From: Tribonema minus
Taxonomy: Eukaryota; Sar; Xanthophyceae; Tribonematales; Tribonemataceae
Direction: 5' to 3'
Length of the DNA: 64,000 nucleotides
Assembly (NCBI GenBank): GCA_017506865.1
Contig: JAFCMP010000073.1
Span: 62,001 to 126,000, forward strand
The position numbers and the translations under genes were made by a program. Below the pieces are notes generated by a model. The model searched no databases, had not been told where the DNA came from, and saw only the letters and a list, made by a program, of their open reading frames with translations. Within the stretch, counting starts at the first letter, position 1, and each line of letters opens with the position of its first letter. Below are positions 54,239-64,000 of this stretch, piece by piece.

Positions 54239-57200
54239 ATGTTTTTTCGCTTCAGGAGATCGGGCAGGGGGGCCAAGGTTGAGGACAAAATTCTTGTGCG
54301 GGAGAGGGAGCCTGTCATCCTTGGCGCTCTCGATGGTCTCAAGGACTGCATCGATGCCTGGTGAGTCCTGCGTCCAAGATGCAGCAATGCGGCGCAGGAA
54401 AGCGTAGACCTGCGGCGCGACACGCGCCATGATGCTTCAGCGATGCGGTGTAGGAATGCGTACTGTACACGATTGAAACATCAGCGCTCAATGGGATCTT
54501 GCAGCTTCACGATTTTGCGCACCATGCTGCTTAAGCGCGCTGCGAAGGATCATTCAAACCTCAAGTCCTAACAATGGGATGCTCTCATCACAATCTCTGT
54601 GCTCGAGCAGCGAACTGGAGTTTACCGTCATTGCCGGTCTGTGCAAGCTTCGCGGTACGAAGTACGTGGACCCCTCCTTCTCTGTCCTGGCCAACCCCCG
54701 CGGCTGCCTCTTCATCAACGCTGATAACCCCAACCCGGAGATTCCTATACCGCCAAAGTGGCTGCGGCCTACTGACCTGAGCTCAGACCCACAGCTTTTT
54801 GTTGACGGCGTGCTTGCAGGAGATATTCAGCAAGGTGCTGTCGGTGAGTGCCTTGATGACCAACCCCATCGCAAGGTCTTAGTAAGTCACGTTGTTGACC
54901 CATCAAAACACGCACTGACTATAGGCTTCCTCGCTTCAGCAGGCAAACTTTGCGGCACGCAGGGAGTTTTTCATATACGCATTGCAAGTTTTTGTGCTCT
55001 GCCATCACGCTCCTTCCAGCTGAGCAAGGGCACCAGCTCCATTTGACTCACCAAGTCAGCACCTGGTGCAGAGGCTCGTTTTTTCGCAACTTCAAGTATA
55101 ACATGTGTACCAGCAAGCCTTCAGGCAGTTGCAGTGACGGCGCTACGCACTACTGTGCAAACACACGCTGCAGTTGAGCAATACTACGTTAAAGCACCGC
55201 TTGTGTGTATGGTGCGCCATTCACTGCATTTTACTACTAAATGGATGATGGACTTCAGGTGTACCTTCATGCTGCCACTACACGGTACGTATGTACATAA
55301 GTGAATGTGATGCTTTGAAAGCTGAGAGTAGACCTGTCCGGAGGCCTGGCCCAGTGCTTTCATGTGCGTTGGCAACATCAAGGGTTCTACGATCTCGAGC
55401 CCCAATTAATTAGCTGATCATCAGCGTAATACTACGTGTTGATTGGCCACCCACAAGCATATCTGTAGGCTGAAATGTGCTGCATGCAGTCTCTCCCAGC
55501 TGCGCCAGCCTGAGCAGCCTTCGCATTTAAACCCATAGAATCAATGCAGATGATCACTGTCCATGCATGCACAAAGAGCTAGTAGTACTCATCAGCTGGC
55601 ACACATGTGCAATCCAAGCCACAGCGGCCGGGCAGCTGGCAGTGCCTCACCACTGAATGCTTCGGTGTCGTATGTGTCACAAGCTGCTATGTTCATGTTA
55701 ATTGCGGGATGCCTCAGTCACTGTGCAACGCACGGCCTGAGGGCGTATTCTACAATTGCATCAGTAGCACGTCATGTGACGCAATATTTGCCACGGCATT
55801 TGTGAATTTTCGAATTTGAAACATTCAGTGTAACACCATGCTGCATCCAACTTGCTGGTGAATTGTGCAGGCACATGCTACCTGCTGGGGGCCCTGGCAA
55901 GTCTGTCAGCGCACACGGGGCACCTGGAGAGCATATTTGTGGCACACGACTTTGAGGCTGGGGTGGTTGCCGTGCGCTTCTTCAACCACAACAGCTGGAA
56001 GTACGTAATCATCGATGACATCATCGGCTGCAATGAGGATGGCAGCATTGCGTACTCGCACTGCAAGGACAAGAATGAGGTGCGTTGTCTTAGCACGATG
56101 TAGTATCTTTGACCACGCAAAGTCACTGGTCACCAGTTTTGCTCAATGCGCAATACTGAACTTCTTACTTTCAAGCATGATATCAGTTTGTAAACACATG
56201 TAGTACTTCGAAGTACATGGTGCGGCTAAGTACTTGTAGGAACAATGTCCCATCATGTTGTGGAAAAGATTGAAAAGCATTTCAAGGACGAGTTTGAAAT
56301 CTCGCTGATACCAAGTGCGAGTTTGTAGTGGACATGCGCGCCAGTTGCTTGCAATGCAAAGCCTTGCCTGCACAACACAATGTGCTGCACTGCGGTATTG
56401 CAACGTGTGCACTGTGATACTTCAAGTTGTGCGTGCTGGCACGCTCCCGCACGTACCGGCGCATGTAGTCATGGAGTCACAATATCAGGGCCTCAGGAGA
56501 GGCCGTCGGGCACCATGTACCTTAAAATTCACAATCCTATATGTACCGGTACAGTATGAAACCCCTTGTGGTTGTAGGTGCATGGGACACAGCCGAAAGT
56601 TCAGTGCACTTCCAAAGCACCTCCTTACATGTCATCTTTATGGCAACTTGGGCTGTTTGAGTACAGTAGTATTGTGAACGGGTATGCTCAAAATGAATTC
56701 TCTACCACGCTGTCAGCGGCGCTGATGACATCACTCACTTTGTGCACGGAGCATTCTTCGTTCATGTCATGCATGCTCATTCTTCGTTCATGTCGTGCAT
56801 GCTCACATGTACTGTACTTATGTACAGGTTAACGAGCATCTTACTGAAGCATTGAGTAAGAGCCATACTTTGTACTTCTATGTAAGTATGACTTGTAACA
56901 CATCGAGACAGTGGCTTAAGATTTTGTCGATGCATCAACCTAGAAGTATCTTTGGAGACCCTTCATGGAGACACCACAAGCCGAAACCGTGGCAAACGTT
57001 CAACTAGTACACATAGGCCTAGCCTCAAAACCACCACCCACAACTGCAAGGTGCTGCCTTTGAATGTGCGCTTTGCTTGCAGTTCTGGTTGCCATTGATT
57101 GAGAAGGCATGGGCCAAGCTGCACGGCTGCTACGAGTACACTCACTATGGCCACACGCACCACGCGCTCATGGACATGACAGGTGGGTGCAATGATGAGG

Positions 57201-60200
57201 TTGGCCATCTTCAACTGGTAGCGCCGCTACTATGCCCCTCTGCTGCCTGCTGCACATTGCCACGCCTTCTGAGTCGTTGCTTGTGACCATTGTATTGACT
57301 GAAGATTGCAGCTTTTTGTTGCCACTGCGTACATGCGCCACAAATTTGATGGCTTCGGGAAGTTCTTGAGGTTCACCGCATCAACTGTCTGCTGGTTTTC
57401 TTTCTGCCGGTGCGTCACATGATGACTTTTGAAGAGAAGAAAATGGTTCTGTGCCGATACCTGCCAGTATCATAACAAGCCACCTGCCAGGGGGTTGCCT
57501 TTCATAGAAAGCTACAGATGCACTTGCTGCCCAACCACCCCAGCTTCAATTATTGCAAGCCCGATTTATTGTGTGCTCAGCCCATGCGGTCCAGGACATA
57601 ATATACAAGTTCAGGGACAGGTTCACTTTCAGTGAGGGACACGCCCACCAACACCACTCATCCCCCCAGGGGGCCTGCCACAGAAGCGCTTTTGGTGCAG
57701 CACACATAAGTGTCAAAATCTTCTGGTCAATTCCTCTCATGTTGCCCAGGCGGCGCCGGCCAGGGCCTGCTGACAAGCGAGCTTGGCATGCCAAAATCAG
57801 TCCACGCATTCCTCGCCAGCTGTCTCAGGTAAGCTGACAGTGTGCAGCTTGCTACATTCAGTCGCTCAAGCAAGCTCCCCTGAATCACTGACAGCAGGTT
57901 TCAATCCTTCTCAGCTTAGTTACTAGCGCGTGCATCTGCTACTTGTGGCACATGCAAAGTGCACAGAACCAGGGGGGCGCAGATTGAAGTTCCTAGAAGG
58001 TTGTTTTTGTAGCGTCAGCGTTAATTACACGGCTCATCACTTCAGAATGCAGCATCTACAGTGACCTCACAACTAGGGAGAAGGCAGAGGCATACTACTG
58101 TGTATGTGTATATATGCATATGTGCTGCGCCCTCACCCACCTCATCTGCCCCCCCTTGCCCCACCCACCCGTCTCAAGAAAGTGTTGAAAAGTATTGTGA
58201 TTACACATGACACAATTTGCCAGCGAGTCTCTTCAACAAACCAGCTTGAAGGCATAGATCCTTGAGTTTGAGCATTTCTTAGCACGTCAGCACAGCTCGT
58301 ACAGTGTCACCTGGTGCAGAAGATCGCATGATTTAGAGTGTGTGGATGCTTGTTGGGGGTTTGCTCTGCACTTAATGAAGGTCTGTGCTGCAGTACTGGC
58401 TGTCGTCAGCGACGCTCTGCATTGCACACACTGCTCCTGCAAGGGCAGCTGCCATGCTCAGGACCTGTTTACTCCTTTACTCACCAGCTCAATTTCTTAC
58501 TCACGTGCGTACTCAAGTAATCATATGCTTCAAGTTGGTAACACACCTGCTCGATCATCCACTCACTCACCTGCATTCGCATGTTTGGCGAAAACAGGAA
58601 GGGGATGCTGGTGTGCACATTAGCTGTGGGCGGGAAGGAGACTGACAACGGTTCTGGACTGATTGAAAGTGCGTACTACAAGTAGGAGTCCGGCTGCTCT
58701 TAGCGGAGGTCTCTTGCGCTGAAGTGCATACTGACTCTTAAATATACCAACTGTTGCTGTGCGCAGGTCATCTAACCCTAACCCTTCAGTACACAGGATA
58801 TCCCACATGACAAGCTCACCTGCTTCAATAGACTTCAATAGACAACAGCAATACACAGAAGCTCTGCTATTATGTGCGCTCAGCTGTGGCAAATTTGTTC
58901 TCAAGAGTTTTTCAATGTAACTTTTCATGCCTGAACGTAGACCTTTGCCTGCTGTCTTCAACTGAGGAAACTGAGGAAACCAATCGGGAAGGCCGGAATT
59001 TTAGGACACAAGATGTGCCGGCTGTCTATTAGAGCACAAACCTAAAGTCAATGAACACTAACGCGCGGAAAAAGTTTGCCTGCCGATCGCATGTACTCAG
59101 CACTCGTAGATTTGCGTTGGCGCATGTACGAGTATGTTATTACTTCCCGATATTGTTTCCATCTTCATGATATGCCTGCTGCAGACCGTATGTATACCAT
59201 TCACTTTCATGAATTACATGAGCGCTCATGATTTTGAACAATATGCAGCTCATTTCAATAGTTGCAGTAACCTTCATGAACACAAACACCATATGCCCGT
59301 GCAGGTCATGCATACACCGTTCTGCAGGCTGTGGAGACATCCCACGGCCATCTGTTGATTCAGCTGAGGAACCCCTGGGGGAAGGGGGAGTGGAAGGGGG
59401 ACTGGAGCGATGAGTCTGGCATGCTCACTGACGAAATGTGCAAGGAGCTGAAGCATGTCATCGATGATGCGGATGGGACTTTCTGGTGCGTCACCCTGTT
59501 GAAGTTGGATGCTGCTGATAATCCTAGCAGTTTGAGGTTGTCTTCAACTCGTGTAGCTGCGACAAGTTACGAGTATTTTTTAAGAGGTCAGGCCATGATA
59601 TCCGTACTGCTTATAACATTTGCGCAGTCATAAATATGTTTCATGGATGGTTTATCATGAGGCAGTTTGTGTGTGCACTAGACCAAGTCAACACTCGACG
59701 TGAGCATTACAGCATAGGACAGATGGTGTTTGTCATTTGTTGCCGGAAGTGTGTAGTTGCGGTTTCCCAACATGTAAGTAGGTGACCACTGTACGATACT
59801 TGTCAGTACGATACTTAGCAGTGCATACCGTAACAAGGGAATAGTGCTAGACACAAGTGTGCGCGCGCCCACAGCGAGCTCGTACCTGACAGGCAAAACA
59901 AATGCCTCGAACACGGACGGCTATGCTGCTGGGGTGGGGGAGGACGCGAAGGTCAAGCACCACACCGGCACCTTGACGTCATCTTGGGCTTTTGTGCCAT
60001 TCGTGCAGAAGTTATACGGACGGCTGGGCAAGCAGACAAGCCTTTTTGTTAAGGAGTTGGCAATGCACTCAGCACTGTGCTCAGGGGGGGGGAAGGCAGA
60101 TGTGTTACGCAAGGCCGGGTTAGCTAAGCGTCAGATCCACATTGAGCTGAGCATATCGCTGGCGCGGGAGTTGGCGGAGCGCGTCATGGCATACACACGT

Positions 60201-63094
60201 GGAGCGCGAATGCTGAGCTGTGTTGCGGCGCCGGTATCCAAACTCCTAGGGCACAGCGCAGACTAGGCTGCTGCGTTGACGCAAGCTTTTCGATTGCATA
60301 GGCAACCCGGCCTCCCTTGGGCCTTCATAAATACAAGTCCATACGTACGATACTTATGAACCTGCACGTGCTATGCCAGGCTGTGCAGCAACGCTAGCGC
60401 CCAAGCACTTGATCATGCAGTTCAGGTAAATTTACCACAAGCATTGTGGTTCCAATGACCACAAGCATTGTGGTGACAACAATGCCGACTTAAGCCACAG
60501 AGGTTTGGAAGCCCAGAATGAACTCAGGCATAGTGAGGCCTGGTCAAACTAGTGGACACGAATAACCTGTATATTGCCTTGCATGATTGCAGGGCGTTGC
60601 ATGTGCTGACTTGTACCTGCGTCATGACCTTGCGCCTGTGCATTTTGCAGGATGTCTGCTGAAGATTTCCAGACCAACTTCACGTGAGTTTCATCATGGC
60701 CACAAGCTAGGCGGTGACATATCACTATCAAAAAACTAGTGTTGCAATTGCATTGTGTCAGCATCGCATTCACAAACAAAAGCTGGTGCATTGTGTCAGC
60801 ATTGCATTTACAAACAAAAGCTGTTGCTGCATTTTCTTACACCTAGACCCTCAAGGAAGGAAGCCGATGATGAGAAATGGGTGTTTATCAAGAGTATGGT
60901 AGGTTGTTTTTGTACAAGATTGAGCTTGGCCAAAATAAGGGTTGGGGTGCACACCGGTTGTGGTGGAAGTGGGAATGTTGTGTTCAGCAAACTTTCATCG
61001 GCATGCTGCTGCAGCGAAGCTGGTCCACCAAACTTCTAAATTTTGATCCTGAAGCTGCGTTGCGTTGTGTAGCCGAGACTTGCAGACAACCACAACCAAA
61101 CAGGGCTGCCAGGGCCACAGTAGCTGTTCCCATATGTGATTACCACTCGACTGAGCTACTTTTAACAGCAGTCCCTGCGTGCTTGCTCTATCAGGAATGT
61201 GGACCTGTGCCGCACTTTCAACAGCGAGTGGCGGGTGGCCTCTGTGGATGGCGTCTTTGCGGTTAGTGAACATCTTGAAAATTGGAGTTTCAAAAAGGTT
61301 GACAAGCACAAATTTGGTTCTGAATTGTCAGCACGTTTGCTTGTGTGCCGCGCTGTGGCTACCTGTAGCTATCGCGGTAAAGGCAGGTGTCAAGCGTGTC
61401 CTGAGGCTAGTAATCACCATGGAGTCTTGCGCCTTGCTCCACTTCTGAGAGCGTGGTACTGTAGGCGCATCGCCAACTCTGTCACAAAGATCTTGGTTTT
61501 TCTCGCACACCTTTGCGTGCAGTCGCGTGCTTAAGGTTCAGGCTATGTTGTGCTTTCAGCTACATGGTTGCACCAGCAAGCAAGGGCGAGGCCTCGGGTT
61601 GAGTCAGAGTAAAGGTCAGGCTCAGGGTCATTGTGCTGATATGCGCACCCTGACACACAAATATAGACATGCGCATGCAAACAGCACTGACTCTCAGCTC
61701 AATTGACATGCCTCTGCTCACAGGAGTCGGACCTGAACACACCCTTCTACAGGCTCGAGTCACAGATTGAGACTGCCACCGGAAAGTGAGTTCAACAGTG
61801 TGAACGTATGACACTGAAGTTTCTCTGACTTTAAGGACTGGTGCAGGGGGAGGGGTATGCATGTATCTTGGCGCGCTCCATTCAAATGCGAGCTGCAGTT
61901 TAGAGTCAACTTGAGGTTTTGCGCAGTCAGTCAAGGAGAGTGTATGCCAGCAGGCTTTGTCCCTTGCACGTAAGCAACCTCAGGGTCGACAGGTAAGGGT
62001 TGAAGATCATTTTAGCATTTGAATAAAGGGTGGGGTGGTGCACATAGGCCATTGTCTTAACTTATTCACCATCAAGCTGGTGCGAGCACAAATGATGTAC
62101 AACACCTAAGAAAAGCAGCTGGCCATGTGAAAGCGTGAGGCCAAGACCTCAAGCATTTCAATTTGGTGGTCCTTATGGTCATAAACAAGATTGGGATTAA
62201 CCAGATCACAAGCCAAAAGTAACCCTCAGTTGAGTAACAAGCCTTACTGCAGGGAGCCCTCCAGCCCTAACCTGATGCTACAACTGCGACCTGAACCCCC
62301 TATCTCAGCCCTCAGCAGTATGCACACATGCACTGCCATGCTATTTGCTGCAGATCTCAATGCAAAGTCTCTGCCCGTGTGTCTTGCCCTGTCGTCACAG
62401 AGGTGTGGTAGTCCTGGCGCAGAACGACCCGTACATGGCTATCAAGCATGCAGCAGCGATGGGAGAGAAACCCGCAACCCCAGCACAGCTCTGCATTACC
62501 GTGTACAGGTAAGAGGGTTGATGTGCTCACAAGCTCAACTGATGGCCACTTTGACGCTGCACATTCTGACGCATCAACCGCTTGTAAGTATCACCATACA
62601 GGTGTGAGCACCTCATGTGGGGACCAGAAGGTGCCGAGTTGAAATTGCTTTGATGTGTGGCAAGGCAACAAGGCAGCAAGCCTCGTCCAGATCCAGCAGA
62701 GTACCTCCGCACATGCATCTCTTTGAGCGTCAGCTCGCAGTGAAGGCAGCAAACTATGCATCGTTTAACCCAAAGTACGTACTACTAGTAGTTGTGTGTA
62801 GTTGTCAATGACCACTCTCAGCATTCTCAATAGTCCTCACCAATTACTGAGTAAGGCTCAAATCGAATTCTCTGAAGTCACAAGCAGCCAAGCAGCCCAA
62901 CAAGGAAAAATATTACCATTCAATCAGTCACAAAACTCCGAAGTACTTCAAAATAGCAAACACCAATACGCTGGTATCATCACGCCCATGATGCTGTTCT
63001 ACTGTGATGCAGGTGCGCTGAGGCCGACTACAATGCTTCCACAAGAGCTTTCGGGGCACTGTTCAAGAAGACACTGCCTACAGCATGGCGTGAG
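54239..63094 (+). CDS. Calpain-family cysteine protease, copy C, 3' end not seen
   Basis: Twelve exons are intact: 54239-54360, 54611-54843, 55871-56079, 57083-57182, 57750-57828, 58598-58668, 59305-59485, 60651-60683, 61195-61261, 61724-61785, 62401-62508 and 63013-63094. They join in phase to 449 residues with no stop. The first exon starts MFFRFRRSGRGAK and ends LDGLKDCIDAW, parallel to copy B; before that Met the leader has no upstream coding look. Catalytic Cys (GTCYLL), His (SHAYT) and Asn (LRNPWG) are present, with GDWSD and FWMSAEDF. The C2-like part is seen through exon 12 (TRAFGALFKKTLPTAWRE). Exons 13-15, which in A and B follow within about 0.6, 1.2 and 2.6 kb, are not found before 64000: exon 13 is overdue by some 300 bases. 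So the gene either has a longer intron or is broken near the telomere-like junction at 63651. Confidence 0.88.
56745..56815. repeat. Tandem duplication of about 29 bases in intron 3 of copy C
   Basis: Two adjacent units share ATTCTTCGTTCATGTC and GTGCATGCTCA-like words. No coding content. Confidence 0.75.
57549..57613 (+). mobile_element. Truncated 3' end of the 32325-39222 retrotransposon family
   Basis: About 39 bases match the extreme 3' end of the full-length element (ATTGCAAGCCCGATTTAT then CAGCCCATGC). They are followed directly by a near copy of the 27-base flanking repeat (GGTCCAGGACATAATATAC). It lies in intron 4 of calpain copy C. No duplication of that word is seen on the left side. 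Confidence 0.75.
59817..60344 (+). mobile_element. Family B retroposon, longest copy, with target duplication
   Basis: A 528-base element in intron 7 of calpain copy C. The direct repeat GTACGATACTT lies at 59806-59816 and 60345-60355; a further copy of the word stands at 59791. An open frame ending in TAG at 60266 encodes a peptide with FVPFVQKLYGRLGKQT, KELAMHSALCSGGG and SISLARELAERVMAYTRG. The layout (aromatic-rich word, Gly-rich turn, helix, Ser/Leu/Ala/Arg helix) resembles the end of the restriction-like endonuclease domain of the ORF2 protein at 32369-36535. A tail of about 80 bases follows and ends ATAAATACAAGTCCATAC. I read it as a 5'-truncated copy of another reverse-transcriptase element. 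Confidence 0.85.
60735..60832. repeat. 38-base tandem duplication in intron 8 of copy C
   Basis: Two units share GCATTGTGTCAGCAT, GCATT and ACAAACAAAAGCTG with small changes. Confidence 0.9.
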
Positions 63095-63545
63095 GTAAGC
63101 AGGGCACTGCCTTGATGTATTTTGATATCGCTGTCGCTGGTGTTAGTGTGTTGTAGCCAAGAGCGCCTTCAGAGTAGGAACCGCACATGATCTCCATCTG
63201 TAGACGTACAGCAGGAATTGCCAGTTACATCAAGTGGAGCCGGCGGAGCGTGCAATGTCTTACAAGTGGAGCTCGGATGCTAGACTGCTACACCACCTGT
63301 GTCTAAGCTCTTACTTCGAAGTATTCCACAAGCGCCACCAAAGCCTTCAGACTCTGATCAGCACAGTAGACAGCGTGCTACAATGAGCCATGCATCAAGA
63401 AACTCAGGTTCAATCAACAACAACCCGGCATCATCACTAGAGTCTGGTCCTGCGTCGGGCCTAGGGTTAGGGCTTGCGGCGCTATGAGGGCGCAAGTGCC
63501 GACCAGGTTACTACATAGGGTCAAACCGCAGCATTACAAAGGATA

Positions 63546-63590
63546 CCCGGCCTCCCTTAGGGTCTTGACTAATGCAAGTCCAGGTGACAA
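63546..63590 (+). repeat. Family B 3' end fragment
   Basis: Contains ACCCGGCCTCCCTTAGGGT then a T-rich word and ATGCAAGTCCA, matching the last 50 bases of the element at 59817-60344 with several changes. Confidence 0.6.
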
Positions 63591-63650
63591 GTCCGAATAA
63601 TACTATTATGCCAAGTGGTTTGGTAGACGACGAGCAAGAGAGGAGGGTCA

Positions 63651-63697
63651 GGGTTAGGGTTAGGGTTAGGGTTAGCCCTAACCCTAACCCTAACCTA
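63651..63697. repeat. Head-to-head telomere-type repeat
   Basis: Four GGGTTA units run directly, through a single G, into three CCCTAA units plus CCTA. The order is G-rich strand then C-rich strand, the order expected if two chromosome ends had joined. The array is short, so slippage, repair insertion or an assembly join are alternatives. Confidence 0.95.
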
Positions 63698-64000
63698 GGA
63701 GAGTAGTTCATATGCTGCTTAGGGTTAGGGGTTGGGGTTGTGATTGTAGCGTTGGAGCATTGCGCAGCAATATTGAGTGGCTCGGCAATCTCTTGCTGTT
63801 CTGTACGCATGCCCTATGTAGATATTACGGGGTGAGGAACACCCTCGCGCTCAGCCCCTGCTTGTCAGAAAATATAGGAGCCATGTGGCACAGCAATATC
63901 GTGGCATGGTGAATGTCAGGGGGGGAGGGGGCAGGCGCAGGGAGGGGCATTTGCCGCCTTTGTATTGGCGAAGTTTGACGGTGGCCTTCTTTCATGAAAA

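Larger units (their letters stand above)
63095..64000. other. Right end of the window, no exon recognised
   Basis: Follows exon 12 of calpain copy C. It holds a family B 3' fragment (63546-63590), the head-to-head telomere-type repeat and more TTAGGG-like words at 63719-63740. I searched for exon 13 (a peptide like [13 protein letters not shown] after CAG) and did not find it. Confidence 0.5.

Noticed and set aside
1..64000. Bacterial or phage origin
   Set aside because: Conserved GT-AG introns with matching phases in paralogues, TTAGGG repeats and non-LTR retrotransposons make this eukaryotic nuclear DNA.

Overview
The window is nuclear DNA of an intron-rich eukaryote, most likely a single-celled alga. 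A chlorophyte of the chlamydomonad type is my best guess; a haptophyte or another protist is not excluded. Reasons: short GC-rich exons with clean GT-AG borders (GTGAGT, GTGCGT and GTAAGT donors), introns mostly of 0.4 to 2 kb, scattered TTAGGG-type repeats inside introns, and Ala-rich retroelements with reverse transcriptase plus restriction-like endonuclease domains. I recognised no tRNA, rRNA, CRISPR array or bacterial operon.

Layout, left to right. (1) 1-3.4 kb: middle or 3' exons of a multipass membrane protein I cannot name. (2) 5.76-11.48 kb: a complete five-exon gene for a 526-residue protein that joins a lumazine-synthase-like alpha/beta domain to a calcyphosin-type EF-hand module. 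(3) 13.3-63.1 kb: three tandem paralogues of a calpain-family cysteine protease, here called A, B and C, all on the plus strand. Copy B (39492-51701) is complete, with 15 exons and 581 residues. Copy C (54239-63094 and beyond) is intact for 12 exons and then leaves recognisable sequence. Copy A (13349-25052) has decayed: no first exon was found, a retroposon-like insert interrupts exon 2, and exon 12 has a nonsense codon. Exon lengths and intron phases agree exactly between copies except for a 6-base difference in exon 2 and different first exons.

(4) 26.3-39.2 kb, between copies A and B, is a transposon block. It holds a 5.1 kb LTR element with a gag-like product and no recognisable polymerase, a cluster of truncated retroposon 3' ends, and a 6.9 kb minus-strand two-ORF retrotransposon with reverse transcriptase and a restriction-like endonuclease. 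The last of these sits about 270 bases upstream of the copy B start codon.

Two themes run through the window. First, several short 5'-truncated retroposons, apparently of at least two related families, inserted at GTAC-containing sites and left 7 to 13 base target duplications. Second, small tandem duplications repeatedly copy splice junctions, giving echo exons and decoy splice sites next to the true ones, most clearly in the EF-hand gene and calpain copy A. All coordinates come from hand reading; exon borders rest on frame, paralogue agreement and splice consensus, with no transcript data.
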